DNA of 64,000 nucleotides from Pseudarcicella hirudinis (GTDB lineage Bacteria; Bacteroidota; Bacteroidia; Cytophagales; Spirosomataceae), in contig NZ_FOXH01000003.1 in assembly GCF_900115665.1 (NCBI RefSeq), positions 421,053-485,052 of the forward strand. Direction: 5' to 3'. Under the pieces are notes generated by a model. It did no database searches. It saw nothing but the letters and a program-made list of their open reading frames with translations, and had not been told where the DNA came from. Both the position numbers and the translations under genes were made by a program. Positions within the stretch are counted from its first letter, which is position 1. The number at the start of each line of letters is the position of its first letter. Below are positions 50,981 to 61,158 of the stretch, one piece after another.

Positions 50981-52204
50981 ATGAAAAGTCAAATAATAAG
51001 ATTCCTGGTCATTCTGACGGTGTTTATTCCGGGGCAGAACCAGGCGAATGCTCAGTGGTGGAAAGCAACGGAGGACGCAGAAAAGGAGCGTTCAAAGGGA
51101 ATGCTTTTACTTACTTCTGAAGTGCAGATTGAGGCAACAAATGCAATCAATCACATGTACAATTTCAAGTTTTATGATGCTGAAAGGGAATTTAACTACC
51201 TGAAAGTCAAATACCCGGATCATCCGCTTCCGGAATTTCTTCTGGGTTTGATGGAATGGTGGAAAATTGTACCAAATACAGAAAATGTGCTGTATGATGA
51301 GCGTTGTCTGGATTATATGGATAAAAGTATCCAAAAAGCCGAAAAAATCTGGGATGATACAGAAAACCCCGAAGCCGCCTTTTTCATGGCTGCTGCGTAT
51401 GCTTTTAAGGGGCGTCTTCATTCAGAAAGAAAACATTGGACAAAAGCTACTTTTGCCGCAAAAAATGCGTTGAAATACCTCGACAGATCTAGAAATTTTG
51501 CTGATTTTAGTCCTGAACTGATGTTCGGTGACGGACTTTATAATTACTATTTTCATTATGTAAAAGAGAATTATCCCTTGTTGCGCCCGGTTTTATGGCT
51601 TTTTCCAAAAGGGGATAAACCCAAAGGTATTCAGCAACTGGAAAAAGTGAGCTATAATGCTTTCTATACCAGAACTGAGGCAAGGTATTTTCTGCTACAG
51701 ATTTATGGCATGGAGAATATGAATGATAAAGCGTATGACTTAGCCAGATACACGCACGATACTTATCCTGATAATCCTTTTTTTGAACGTTATCATGCAA
51801 GAACAGCTTTTGTAAGCGGACATATGGCTGAGGCAGAACAGCTTTCAAAAGACATCCTTCGTAAAATTGACGAGCATTATGCAGGATATGAAGGGGTGAG
51901 CGGGCGATATGCTACCTATATTCTGGCTTATTATGCTTATAATTACAATAAGGATTTTGCCAAGGCCAGGGAATATTATCAAAAAACCATTGAGTTTGCC
52001 GAGCAAACCAGCTCTACCAAATCCGGGTATTATTTATCTTCAATGATTGGTTTAGGAAAAATTGCCATGCAAAGCCAGGATTATGATAAAGCTATTGAAT
52101 ATTTTAAACAGGTAATTGATGATTCTGAAAGGAAATCTGCGCAAAGAGAAGAGGCTAAGAAACTGTTAACTGAAGCGAAAAAGGCCAGAAGGAAGAATAA
52201 ATAA
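50981..52204 (+). CDS. Secreted TPR-repeat protein
   Basis: The 407-residue protein has a signal peptide (about 1-23, ending NQANAQ). The mature part is all helical: an N-terminal segment with an aromatic cluster (EFLLGLMEWWKIV), then tetratricopeptide repeats including AAFFMAAAYAFKGRLHSER, DLARYTHDTYPDNPFFERYH and a C-terminal canonical unit with YDKAIEYFKQVIDDSERKS. It ends in a basic tail (KKARRKNK). A periplasmic scaffold role is likely. I do not recognise a named family. Confidence 0.82.
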   Translation: MKSQIIRFLVILTVFIPGQNQANAQWWKATEDAEKERSKGMLLLTSEVQIEATNAINHMYNFKFYDAEREFNYLKVKYPDHPLPEFLLGLMEWWKIVPNTENVLYDERCLDYMDKSIQKAEKIWDDTENPEAAFFMAAAYAFKGRLHSERKHWTKATFAAKNALKYLDRSRNFADFSPELMFGDGLYNYYFHYVKENYPLLRPVLWLFPKGDKPKGIQQLEKVSYNAFYTRTEARYFLLQIYGMENMNDKAYDLARYTHDTYPDNPFFERYHARTAFVSGHMAEAEQLSKDILRKIDEHYAGYEGVSGRYATYILAYYAYNYNKDFAKAREYYQKTIEFAEQTSSTKSGYYLSSMIGLGKIAMQSQDYDKAIEYFKQVIDDSERKSAQREEAKKLLTEAKKARRKNK

Positions 52205-52216
52205 ATTATCTCCATA

Positions 52217-52250
52217 GAAGACAGTCTTACATTGAAGGCTGTCTTTTGTT
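52217..52250. terminator. Bidirectional terminator between the TPR and EEP genes
   Basis: AAGACAG and CTGTCTT form the stem between two convergent genes, with T-runs on both strands. It overlaps the 3' end of the EEP gene. Confidence 0.65.
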
Positions 52251-53336
52251 TTTCAATTTATAACTGGAAAAAATCGGATAATGGTCTGAATATGGGATCT
52301 CCGAATGTGTTTTAAAACTCGTGATATCCAATTCCTTACTGAAAAACTGATTATCGATTCTTACCCATTTAGGACTTCGGTTAAGTGTAAAACCAAATCC
52401 TTTCCCTGCTTCCTCAAAGCTGTTTTTAAGACGATCTCTTACCGTTCCGTATGCTAATCCGTAAGGGGTTTCATTAAAATCTCCGCAGAGAATTACCGGA
52501 TAAGGGCTGTTGTTAATAACCCGGCTGATAGAAGCGATTTCGTCACGATGTCTTTCAAAACCCTTTTTCAATGAAGCAATGATGCCGCGTCCCTCTCTTT
52601 TTGCATCTGTATAATCATTGTCCTTCATTTGTCCGACAACTCTCCCTACTCTGATTCCCATAGACCAGAGCTGCATATTAATAACCCTGATTGTATCATC
52701 CTTGATTTTAATGTCAGCCACCAGATAGCCGTTATTAGCCTGCTCAAATTTCTTATATTCTTTGTAAATAATCGGATATCTTGAAAAAATAGCAACCCCG
52801 ATCACCCCTTCGTTTGCATCCGCTCCATGTCTTTGAGCAATGGCGGCATAAGGGTGGGATTTTTTCATCATTCTGATGGTTTGAAAGCCCTTGATATATT
52901 GAGAATTATAAAATTCCTGAAAGCATTCTATATCTGCATCGTAATTGCTGATGAAGTCTATGCAGTCGTTGGTTAGCTTCAGAATCCCTTTTTCCTCCCA
53001 CATACCTGCATGAAGTCCGTAAAGGTTAAAGTTTAATACACTGATATCTCCTTTTGAAGGAGCATTTTTATCGTGAAAAGTAATAGTTCTCTGGATAAAA
53101 GGATAACCGATAATCAGGACGATACAAGGTAAAATAGCTCTTGATGGTCTGATAAACAGCCACATAACAGCGATAAAAAAGCAGGTAAAGATGGCAATGG
53201 GCATTGACATCATGATGAATCCTGCAGACCAGTGTTCAATAATCAGGGTATAGCTCAATAAGTATGTGATAAGAGTATACATACAAATTGGCAAAGAACT
53301 AAGCCAAAGAAAAGAAGTGGTTAATTTTTTAAACAT
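52227..53336 (-). CDS. Membrane-anchored endonuclease/exonuclease/phosphatase (EEP) family protein
   Basis: The 369-residue protein starts with three predicted membrane helices (about 10-30, 38-60, 68-84) followed by an extracytoplasmic or cytoplasmic EEP domain. Signature residues are ECFQEF (Glu), NMQLWS, CGDFNETP (Asp and Asn) and SDHYPIF (catalytic His), the usual metal-dependent phosphodiesterase set. Substrates of such membrane-anchored members are unknown; DNA, lipids and phosphoinositides are all processed by relatives. It is convergent with the TPR gene, and its promoter region is shared with divergent rpmB. Confidence 0.87.
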   Translation of the reverse strand: MFKKLTTSFLWLSSLPICMYTLITYLLSYTLIIEHWSAGFIMMSMPIAIFTCFFIAVMWLFIRPSRAILPCIVLIIGYPFIQRTITFHDKNAPSKGDISVLNFNLYGLHAGMWEEKGILKLTNDCIDFISNYDADIECFQEFYNSQYIKGFQTIRMMKKSHPYAAIAQRHGADANEGVIGVAIFSRYPIIYKEYKKFEQANNGYLVADIKIKDDTIRVINMQLWSMGIRVGRVVGQMKDNDYTDAKREGRGIIASLKKGFERHRDEIASISRVINNSPYPVILCGDFNETPYGLAYGTVRDRLKNSFEEAGKGFGFTLNRSPKWVRIDNQFFSKELDITSFKTHSEIPYSDHYPIFSSYKLKNKRQPSM

Positions 53337-53445
53337 TTCGACTAATTGTAATATCTCTTGCAGGTATTTTTGCAGATTTTATACTTAAATTCTTAATATA
53401 CAACGACTAAGTCAATGGATTTAGGTAAAACTTTCCGGAATAACT

Positions 53446-53476
53446 TTGCGAGTTTACGAAAATATTCCTACTTTTG
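53446..53476 (+). promoter_or_regulatory. Promoter of rpmB
   Basis: TTG at 53446-53448, a 20-nt spacer and TACTTTTG at 53469-53476 match perfectly. A second TAACTTTG at 53441-53448 overlaps the -33 element and could act as an additional weak -7 box. Confidence 0.75.
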
Positions 53477-53581
53477 CATTCCAATTTTAGAAAACACTGA
53501 AAATCAAGTCAATTATTAGCAGATGATCTGCCTGATTTTTTGACAATTTTTCGATAACAAATAACGTAATTTCATAATATA

Positions 53582-53821
53582 ATGGCGAAGGTTTGTCAAC
53601 TTACAGGAAAGAAAACACAGGTCGGAAACAACGTTTCTCACGCTAATAACAAAACTAAAAGAAAGTTTTATCCAAACTTGCAGACTAAAAGATTTTACCT
53701 TCAGTCTGAAGATGCTTGGGTTACTTTGAAAGTTTCTGCAAAAGCTATCCGTACTATCAATAAAAAAGGATTCGAGGCTGCTTTAATTCAGGCTGCCCGT
53801 AAAGGAACTTTAAGTGTATAA
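53582..53821 (+). CDS. rpmB: 50S ribosomal protein L28
   Basis: The 79-residue protein has the standard L28 sequence: AKVCQLTGKKTQVGNNVSHA followed by NNKTKRKFYPNLQTKRFYL and VTLKVSAKAIRTINKKG. The early CxxxGK is typical; the zinc-site cysteines of some L28 proteins are reduced to one here. It often precedes rpmG (L33) in Bacteroidota, but that gene is not adjacent: a terminator follows. Confidence 0.96.
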   Translation: MAKVCQLTGKKTQVGNNVSHANNKTKRKFYPNLQTKRFYLQSEDAWVTLKVSAKAIRTINKKGFEAALIQAARKGTLSV

Positions 53822-53863
53822 TCGCACAGAATTCAGCGAATAGCATTTAGATTATTGATCTCA

Positions 53864-53896
53864 GACCTCATCAAATACATTTGATGAGGTTTTTTA
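53864..53896 (+). terminator. Terminator of rpmB
   Basis: ACCTCATCAAA and TTTGATGAGGT form a perfect 11-bp stem with a 4-nt loop and a T-run. Confidence 0.88.
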
Positions 53897-54073
53897 TGTA
53901 ACAATGAAATTTATTTTCTGTTCACAACGTTCAACGTATGTTTGAATTATAAACCTTTTGGGCTTTAATTTGTCGAAAATGTATAAACAAAGTCCGGAAA
54001 ACGATGCCTTTCTTCAATTTTCAGGATATTTTCTAATTAAGAGCCAGTTATTTAACGTCTAACAATTAACTGA

Positions 54074-55204
54074 ATGTTATTATTACCTGCTGAACAGACA
54101 CGCTATCAGAAACATCTTCTTCTCCCTCAGATTGGTTTGGAAGGACAATTGAAACTAAAAAATGCCAAAGTACTGGTAGTAGGTGCCGGAGGACTCGGCT
54201 GCCCGGTTTTATTGTATCTTGCCGCAGCAGGGGTAGGTAAAATCGGTATTATAGACGGAGATGTTGTTGATCTGACGAATCTTCAAAGACAGGTAATTTA
54301 TAAGATTGAAGATATCGGCATTTCTAAAGCTGTGGTAGCAGTTTCCCGTCTTAAAAGCCTTAACGATAATATCGATTACGAGACAATCAATAGTAAGTTA
54401 AAAAAGGAGAATGCAGAGCCGATTATCGGTAGTTATGATATTGTTGTGGATTGTACCGATAATTTTACGACAAGGTACTTAATAAATGATTTTTGTGTAA
54501 AACTGGGAAAACCTTATGTTTATGGGGCAATTCATCAGTTTGAAGGACAAGTCTCGGTGTTTAACTTTAAGGATAAAGACGGAACGCCGGGGCCTACATA
54601 CCGATGCCTTTTTCCTGAGCAGCCTTCTGAAGCCGAAATTCCGAATTGTTCAGATATTGGCGTATTAGGAATTTTACCCGGAGCTTTAGGAATGTATCAG
54701 GCAAATGAAGTAGTTAAAATGATAACCGGAATAGGTAAGGTTTTGAGCGGTGAACTACTTATGCTCGATTTACTGGAAAATACCTCTCAAAAAATAAAAG
54801 TAAAACGAAGAGCGAATGCTGAAGAATTAATTTTTCCGGTTGCCGGCAAAGATGAAAGTGCCTTTGATCTGGAAAGAAGTATTATGAAAACAATTACGGT
54901 GTATGAACTGGCAGAGAAACTGGAAAACAAAGATGATATTCTGATTGTCGATGTCAGAAATCATGATGAGTATGAAACCTGCCACCTTGAAGAAGCTCTG
55001 CTGATTCCGATGAACACAATTCCGAATAATATCAAGCATATTCCCAAGGATAAACCGGTTGTGGTTCATTGCCATCATGGCATCAGATCTGCGAATGTTA
55101 TCCAGTTTTTAGAACAAAACCATGAATATCAGAATTTATATAACCTTACAGGAGGTATTGATGCCTGGGCACGTGAAATTGATGAAGAGATGATGAGGTA
55201 TTAA
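54074..55204 (+). CDS. MoeB/ThiF-family adenylyltransferase fused to rhodanese domain
   Basis: The 376-residue protein adenylates the C-terminus of a small sulfur-carrier protein for molybdopterin or thiamine biosynthesis. The N-terminal E1-like domain shows the nucleotide loop VVGAGGLGCPVLLYLAAAG (about 36-54), the Arg/Gln-bearing NLQRQVIY, FDC-like VVDCTDNF and the motif RCLFPEQP with GVLGILPGALG. I do not see the paired CxxC zinc motifs present in E. coli MoeB. The C-terminal rhodanese domain (about 270-370) carries VHCHHGIRS with the persulfide-forming cysteine, so activation and sulfur transfer are in one chain (MoeZ/Uba4-like). No other cofactor genes are adjacent. Confidence 0.9.
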   Translation: MLLLPAEQTRYQKHLLLPQIGLEGQLKLKNAKVLVVGAGGLGCPVLLYLAAAGVGKIGIIDGDVVDLTNLQRQVIYKIEDIGISKAVVAVSRLKSLNDNIDYETINSKLKKENAEPIIGSYDIVVDCTDNFTTRYLINDFCVKLGKPYVYGAIHQFEGQVSVFNFKDKDGTPGPTYRCLFPEQPSEAEIPNCSDIGVLGILPGALGMYQANEVVKMITGIGKVLSGELLMLDLLENTSQKIKVKRRANAEELIFPVAGKDESAFDLERSIMKTITVYELAEKLENKDDILIVDVRNHDEYETCHLEEALLIPMNTIPNNIKHIPKDKPVVVHCHHGIRSANVIQFLEQNHEYQNLYNLTGGIDAWAREIDEEMMRY

Positions 55205-55239
55205 TCAGAGAAGAATTTTCTGAAGGGAATATTTATTTG

Positions 55240-55270
55240 AAGCCCACGAAATCAAGCGTGGGCTTTTTTG
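55240..55270 (+). terminator. Terminator after the MoeB-like gene
   Basis: AGCCCACG and CGTGGGCT with an 8-nt loop and a T-run. Confidence 0.88.
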
Positions 55271-55465
55271 TAACTTTACTATCTAAGACGTTTCTTGAAC
55301 TAAAAACATCATTTCCCGCTTCTTTACTTACGGATTTGATGAACGAAGTGAAAGTTTCCCTCAGAAAAGAACCTAATATTAAATCAGATGAGTATTCATA
55401 TACTATGACTTCCTGAAGGCTTTGTTACCATCTGATACCAATAAAAAGAAGCTGCATAAAATTAG

Positions 55466-58309
55466 ATGAAAGAAGTAGATACATTCGATATTAACGGGCA
55501 CGAACAAATAGAGATTCTGGGTGCAAGAGAACATAATCTTAAAAATATAGATTTATCAATTCCCCGTAATAAACTGGTTGTTTTTACCGGAATAAGTGGT
55601 TCAGGCAAGTCTTCACTGGCTTTTGATACCATTTATGCCGAAGGGCAAAGAAGGTATATGGAAAGTTTCTCTGCTTATGCCAGAAGCTTTATCGGAAATA
55701 TGGAAAGACCTGATGTTGATAAAATCAACGGACTTTCTCCCGTAATTTCAATCGAACAAAAAACTACCTCTAAGAATCCCCGATCTACGGTCGGTACAGT
55801 TACCGAAATATATGACTTTATGCGTCTTCTATTCGCCAGAACAGCTGAAGCATTCAGCTATGTGAGCGGCGAAAAGATGATAAAGCAGTCTGTTGACCAG
55901 ATTATCGATATTATTCTTCAGAGTTTTGATAACCGGAAAGTGATCTTACTGGCTCCGGTAGTAAAAGGCCGGAAAGGACATTATCGTGAATTGTTTCTTC
56001 AAATTGCTAAACTGGGTTATACCAAGGTGAGGGTTGACGGGGTTGTGATGGAGATTGAGCCTAAGATGCAGCTGGACCGTTTTAAGGTTCATGATATAGA
56101 AATAGTAATTGACCGCCTGATCGTAAAAGAAGAAGACCGGTTCCGCATTTCTCAATCCGTTCAGACAGCTCTTAATCAGGGAAAAGGTCTGATGATGCTT
56201 TGTGACGATAAGGGAAATATTCAGAATTTCTCTAAAACACTGATGGATCCGGTATCCGGAATAAGTTATGATGAACCGGCTCCGAATACATTTTCATTCA
56301 ATTCACCATATGGAGCCTGCCCTACTTGTAATGGTTTGGGAATGGTGGAAGAAATTACGGAATCTTCTATTATTCCGGATCACTCCTTAAGTATCAGTCG
56401 GGGAGCAATTGCTCCGATTGGAGAATACAGGGAACTTTGGATTTTCAAACAACTTGAAGTGCTTTTGAAGCCATTTAAGGTCAGTCTGAGTACACCGATT
56501 TCAAAATTTCCTCAGGAAGCCATAGAAATAATGCTCTATGGAACAGATGAACCTGTACCCTTGCCTTCGAAGAAATATGAAGGAACTGAATGGAATACAA
56601 AATATGAAGGGATCATTAACTTTTTGAAACGTCAGCAGGAAAGCGGTTCGGAGAAAATACAGGACTGGCTGAAAGATTTTATGGTAGTGAAAACCTGTCC
56701 GACCTGTAATGGAATGAGGTTGAAACAGGAAGCATTACATTTTAAAATAGATCATAAAAATATCTCTGAGCTGGCTCGGATGGATATTACGGAGCTGTCA
56801 GCCTGGTTTGAAAACCTGGAAGACCGTTTATCAGACAGACAAAATCAGATTGCCAGAGAGGTTTTGAAAGAAATACGGAAAAGAATTGGCTTTTTGACAG
56901 GTATTGGCCTTGAATACCTCACCCTGAACCGGGCCATGAGGACTTTATCCGGAGGTGAATCTCAGCGGATTCGTCTCGCTACGCAGATTGGTACACAGCT
57001 GGTTGGTGTTTTATACATTATGGATGAACCCAGTATTGGATTGCACCAGCGAGATAATGTAAAGCTAATCCAGGCTTTGAAGGATTTAAGAGATTTGGGT
57101 AATACTGTTCTTGTGGTTGAGCATGATAAGGATATGATGCTTGAGTCTGATTACATTGTTGATATAGGACCTGGAGCGGGGCGTCACGGAGGACAGATTG
57201 TAGGAAAAGGAACGCCGGATGAGTTTTTGAAGAATAATTCCCAGACCGCTAATTACCTGAGTGGAAAAGTGGCGATTCATGTTCCGAAACAAAGAAGAAA
57301 AGGAAACGGGAATGTGCTTACTATAAAAGGAGCAACCGGAAATAATCTTCGGAATGTAACGTTGAAACTTCCTTTGGGAAAGATGATTTGTATTACTGGT
57401 GTTTCAGGTTCAGGGAAGTCATCTCTGATTCACGAAACAATGTACCCGATACTCAACCGTCATTTCTATAATGCCAAGCGTGAACCTATGCCACATGAAT
57501 CTGTGGAAGGATTGGAGCATCTGGATAAAGTAATTGAGGTAGATCAGTCTCCTATCGGTAGGACACCAAGGTCAAATCCGGCTACTTATACGGGAATGTT
57601 CTCAGATATCCGCACACTTTTCTGTGAGTTACCTGAATCCAAGATTCGTGGTTATAAAGCCGGAAGGTTCAGTTTTAATGTAAAAGGAGGGCGCTGTGAA
57701 ACCTGTGAGGGAGCAGGGATGAAGAAAATCGAAATGGAATTTCTTCCGGATGTACATGTTGCCTGCGAAACCTGTAAAGGAAAGCGTTTTAACCGTGAAA
57801 CATTGGAGGTACGATTCAAAGGAAAATCGATCGCAGATATTCTGGATATGACTGTAGAGCAGGCTGTGACATTCTTTGAAAATCAGCCTAAAATTCTGAG
57901 AAAAGTTCAGACCCTTTCAGACGTAGGTTTAGGATATATTACCTTAGGACAGCATGCCACGACTCTTTCAGGCGGAGAAGCACAAAGGGTGAAACTGGCA
58001 GAAGAATTATCCAAAAAAGATACAGGAAAAACTATGTATATTCTGGACGAACCTACTACAGGTCTTCATTTTCAGGATATCAGCCATTTATTGGATGTTT
58101 TGAACAAACTGGCTGACAAAGGGAACACCGTATTAATTATTGAACATAACCTGGATGTAATTAAAGTGTCTGATCATATTATCGATCTGGGGCCGGAAGG
58201 TGGAAATAAAGGAGGACAAATTATTGCAGAAGGAAGCCCTGAAGAAGTGGCGAAGTCTAAGAAAAGTTATACAGCAAAATTCCTGAAGGCAGAACTGGAA
58301 ATGAAATAA
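55466..58309 (+). CDS. uvrA: Excinuclease ABC subunit UvrA
   Basis: UvrA recognises bulky DNA damage in nucleotide excision repair and loads UvrB. The 947-residue length is standard. It has two ABC modules: Walker [17 protein letters not shown] (about residues 36-50) and [16 protein letters not shown] (about 641-656). ABC signatures are LSGGESQRI and LSGGEAQRV, with Walker [13 protein letters not shown] and [11 protein letters not shown]. Zinc cysteine clusters are at [14 protein letters not shown] and [14 protein letters not shown]. It is monocistronic, between two strong terminators. No UvrB or UvrC gene is nearby, as usual. Confidence 0.97.
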   Translation: MKEVDTFDINGHEQIEILGAREHNLKNIDLSIPRNKLVVFTGISGSGKSSLAFDTIYAEGQRRYMESFSAYARSFIGNMERPDVDKINGLSPVISIEQKTTSKNPRSTVGTVTEIYDFMRLLFARTAEAFSYVSGEKMIKQSVDQIIDIILQSFDNRKVILLAPVVKGRKGHYRELFLQIAKLGYTKVRVDGVVMEIEPKMQLDRFKVHDIEIVIDRLIVKEEDRFRISQSVQTALNQGKGLMMLCDDKGNIQNFSKTLMDPVSGISYDEPAPNTFSFNSPYGACPTCNGLGMVEEITESSIIPDHSLSISRGAIAPIGEYRELWIFKQLEVLLKPFKVSLSTPISKFPQEAIEIMLYGTDEPVPLPSKKYEGTEWNTKYEGIINFLKRQQESGSEKIQDWLKDFMVVKTCPTCNGMRLKQEALHFKIDHKNISELARMDITELSAWFENLEDRLSDRQNQIAREVLKEIRKRIGFLTGIGLEYLTLNRAMRTLSGGESQRIRLATQIGTQLVGVLYIMDEPSIGLHQRDNVKLIQALKDLRDLGNTVLVVEHDKDMMLESDYIVDIGPGAGRHGGQIVGKGTPDEFLKNNSQTANYLSGKVAIHVPKQRRKGNGNVLTIKGATGNNLRNVTLKLPLGKMICITGVSGSGKSSLIHETMYPILNRHFYNAKREPMPHESVEGLEHLDKVIEVDQSPIGRTPRSNPATYTGMFSDIRTLFCELPESKIRGYKAGRFSFNVKGGRCETCEGAGMKKIEMEFLPDVHVACETCKGKRFNRETLEVRFKGKSIADILDMTVEQAVTFFENQPKILRKVQTLSDVGLGYITLGQHATTLSGGEAQRVKLAEELSKKDTGKTMYILDEPTTGLHFQDISHLLDVLNKLADKGNTVLIIEHNLDVIKVSDHIIDLGPEGGNKGGQIIAEGSPEEVAKSKKSYTAKFLKAELEMK

Positions 58310-58330
58310 TTACGAAAGAGTATCAGATTG

Positions 58331-58378
58331 AAAATAACGCAAAGGAGCAGGTGAAAGCCTGCTCTTTTGCGTTATTTT
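58331..58378 (+). terminator. Terminator of uvrA
   Basis: A 20-bp near-perfect stem from AAAATAACGCAAA...GAGCAGG to CCTGCTC...TTTGCGTTATTTT with a 6-nt loop. Confidence 0.88.
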
Positions 58379-58746
58379 CAAGTCTAATTATAAAGAGGAG
58401 TCAGGCATATTTGCTATTATTTAATAAACCTCAGAGATAATAGTTAAACAGAAAGAGATAAATTTGGAAGGGCTCCCATAATGCATTTATATGAAACAAT
58501 TTTCCTTTTTAATATGAAATAGCCTGAATTTGATCCCGATAAGTTTTCCGGAACAATATTTTGAAAATAACATGCAATTTGAATAATTTTCAAATGTTAT
58601 GCTTGCATACTAATATTGATTTTATCATCTTTGTATTGTACAGTTTAATAGGGAAATTGTTTAAATTGACTATAAAAAAGGCGGAGGTTTTGAGAACAAT
58701 ACTCTGTAAACTGTCTGACAGGCACTCAAATTGAAATTATAAAACC
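58379..58746. other. Intergenic region upstream of the Fe-S gene
   Basis: About 370 nt after the uvrA terminator. The only supported signal is the promoter at 58603-58633. I see no ORF or RNA gene. Confidence 0.4.
58603..58633 (+). promoter_or_regulatory. Promoter of the Fe-S oxidoreductase operon
   Basis: TTG at 58603-58605, a 20-nt spacer and CATCTTTG at 58626-58633 (one mismatch). The leader would be about 108 nt. Confidence 0.6.
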
Positions 58747-60078
58747 ATGCACATTCTTCAACAAATATTATTTTTAGTCATTCTGACTGCGGCAGGTTAT
58801 TTAATAAGCAGAAGAGTAAGGACTATTAAAAGGACGATTGAACTTGGTCGCCCGGAAGATCGCTCCGATAATCCATCCCTGCGAATGGCCACCATGCTCA
58901 GAATTGCTTTCGGTCAGAAAAAAATGTTTGACAGGCCTATTATAGGACTGATGCATTTTATAGTATATGCAGGTTTTTTACTGATAAATATTGAAGTCCT
59001 TGAAATTGTCCTGGACGGAATTTTAGGAACGCATCGCCTTTTTGCTCCTTTTTTAGGAAATACTTATTTGTATCTCATAGATTTCTTTGAGTTTTTGGCA
59101 GTTGGTGTACTTCTCGTTTGTGCAATTTTTCTTATTCGCAGAAATATTACGAAAGTCGAACGACTGCAACCAACACGTCATCGGGAATTAAATGGTTTTC
59201 CGGTGATTGATGCCAATATCATTCTGACTTCTGAAATTGTGTTAATGATCGCATTACTTTCTATGAATGCAGTGGATAGTATTTTGCAGCAAAGAGGAAA
59301 TGAGCATTATCACCTGATAGGTACTTTTGCTTTCAGTGGTTTTTTGAAACCGATTTTTTCTGGCTGGACTGATTCAGCGCTTGTTATTTATGAGAGAATT
59401 GCCTGGTGGTTTCACATCGCGGGTATTTTGGCATTCGCTGTTTATGTGACTTACTCGAAGCATCTTCACATTTTTCTGGCCTTTCCAAATACCTATTTTT
59501 CAAATCTGAATCCGAAAGGAGAAATGTCAAATATGCCTTCTGTGACAAAAGAAGTTCAGATTATGCTGGGTTTGGTACAGCCTGATAATGAAGCTCCGGC
59601 CGAAATTGCAAGATTCGGAGCAAAGGATGTCAAAGACCTTTCCTGGAAAAATCTGATGGATGCCTATTCCTGTACAGAATGCGGGCGTTGTACATCTCAA
59701 TGTCCTGCCAACTTAACCGGAAAGCAGCTTTCTCCGAGAAAAATTATGATGGACACGCGCGACAGGCTTGAAATTGTCGGGAAAAACATGGAAGCCAATG
59801 GCGGGAATTTTGTAGATGACGGAAAATCTTTACTGGGGGATCATATTTCAGCGGAAGAACTGAGAGCCTGTACAACCTGTAATGCCTGTGTGCAGGAGTG
59901 CCCGATTAACATTTCGCCGCTTGATATTATTTTACAGTTAAGACGTTTTCAGATTATGGAAGAGTCTGACGCACCTGCTTCCTGGAATGCAATGTTTTCG
60001 AATCTTGAAAATAATCAGGCTCCCTGGAAATTTTCAACAAATGACAGATTTAACTGGGCTGACAGCCTGAAAAGTTAG
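58747..60078 (+). CDS. Membrane (Fe-S) electron-transfer protein, HdrC/GlpC-like
   Basis: The 443-residue protein combines about five N-terminal membrane helices (about 5-260, NarI-like, with HFIVYAGF and WWFHIAGIL histidines that could ligate haem) with a soluble domain carrying two 4Fe-4S motifs: CTECGRCTSQCPANL (about 310-324) and CTTCNACVQECPINI (about 376-390). Such proteins pass electrons between the quinone pool and a soluble Cys-rich partner. The partner (CCG-domain protein) is encoded 2 kb downstream, with a hydrolase and a desaturase between; usually the two are adjacent. The electron donor is not known. Confidence 0.85.
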   Translation: MHILQQILFLVILTAAGYLISRRVRTIKRTIELGRPEDRSDNPSLRMATMLRIAFGQKKMFDRPIIGLMHFIVYAGFLLINIEVLEIVLDGILGTHRLFAPFLGNTYLYLIDFFEFLAVGVLLVCAIFLIRRNITKVERLQPTRHRELNGFPVIDANIILTSEIVLMIALLSMNAVDSILQQRGNEHYHLIGTFAFSGFLKPIFSGWTDSALVIYERIAWWFHIAGILAFAVYVTYSKHLHIFLAFPNTYFSNLNPKGEMSNMPSVTKEVQIMLGLVQPDNEAPAEIARFGAKDVKDLSWKNLMDAYSCTECGRCTSQCPANLTGKQLSPRKIMMDTRDRLEIVGKNMEANGGNFVDDGKSLLGDHISAEELRACTTCNACVQECPINISPLDIILQLRRFQIMEESDAPASWNAMFSNLENNQAPWKFSTNDRFNWADSLKS

Positions 60079-60132
60079 CAGATATTGTAACAATTGACCT
60101 TTAAAACAGCTAAAACTCTCTTTTGTTCAGTT

Positions 60133-61131
60133 ATGAAAAATTTCATTAAAGTTCTTTTTGGTCTGGCAATCTTTCTGGTGATAGGGTATATGGCCGGTCC
60201 AAAGCCGGAGGCACCAAAGTTTGAGACTAAAACTTTTGTTTTACCTGATGCCTTACCCGATCTGGAAAAACAGATCAATGAGGAAGAACTTTTGGTAAAA
60301 GGACTTCGTCCTGATAACCAGGCAAGGATTGTCTGGGCTGATTCTTCTCAGAAGGTTAAAACGAAGATAGCTTTGCTTTATATACATGGTTTTTCAGCAA
60401 GTCAGGGAGAAGGAGATCCAGTGCATAGGGATTTGGCTAAAAAATTCGGAGCAAACCTTTATCTGGCCCGTTTGGCAGATCATGGAATTGATCTGGGAGA
60501 TTCTACGATGAACCATGTTACTTCGGATGACTATGTTAATTCTGCTGAAAAGGCTTTGGCAATAGCTAAAAAAATAGGGGATGAGGTAATTGTTGTAGGA
60601 ACTTCTTTCGGGGGAGCCTTAACCTTATATCTGGCTTCAAAACACCCTGAAATTAAATCAATTGTACTCTACTCTCCCTGCATTAAGGTATATGATAAAA
60701 ATGCTGAATTGCTTGATAATCACTGGGGAAGACAGCTGGCAAAACTGGTAACAGGTTCAGAAACCAGGGTTATTAACTCACCAAGTGCAAAATATAGTCA
60801 GTACTGGTCAACCAGATATGATATAAATGGCGTAATAGCCCTCCAGAATTTCCTGACCCATGCGATGAATAAAGAGACATTTGAAAAGGTGAAATGTCCT
60901 GTTTTTCTGGCATACTGGTATAAAAATGAAGAAGAACAGGATAAGGTAGTTTCCGTTCCGGCTATGCTAAAGATGTATGACGAATTAGGTGTTCCGCTTA
61001 AATTGAAGAAGAAAGAGGCTTTCCCTAATGCCGGACATCATGTTTTAGCTTCTTATGTGGTTTCGAAAGATTATCAGGGAGTTGAAAGAGAAACGGAGGC
61101 TTTTTTGAAAGAGGTTTTAAGTTATAAATAA
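60133..61131 (+). CDS. Alpha/beta-hydrolase (lipase-like) with N-terminal anchor
   Basis: The 332-residue protein has an N-terminal membrane segment (about 2-22). The hydrolase domain has YIHGFSASQGEGDP at the oxyanion-hole position, the nucleophile serine in VVGTSFGGALTLYLA, an acid in the CPVFLAYWYKNEEEQDKVV region and a histidine in FPNAGHHVLAS. It resembles monoacylglycerol-lipase or carboxylesterase families. The frame extends to TTG 60094, but the ATG at 60133 is followed at once by the membrane segment, so I use it. It lies inside the Fe-S operon, 54 nt after the electron-transfer gene. Confidence 0.82.
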   Translation: MKNFIKVLFGLAIFLVIGYMAGPKPEAPKFETKTFVLPDALPDLEKQINEEELLVKGLRPDNQARIVWADSSQKVKTKIALLYIHGFSASQGEGDPVHRDLAKKFGANLYLARLADHGIDLGDSTMNHVTSDDYVNSAEKALAIAKKIGDEVIVVGTSFGGALTLYLASKHPEIKSIVLYSPCIKVYDKNAELLDNHWGRQLAKLVTGSETRVINSPSAKYSQYWSTRYDINGVIALQNFLTHAMNKETFEKVKCPVFLAYWYKNEEEQDKVVSVPAMLKMYDELGVPLKLKKKEAFPNAGHHVLASYVVSKDYQGVERETEAFLKEVLSYK

Positions 61132-61158
61132 ACCCGTAAATATATTCAGGTTAATACA

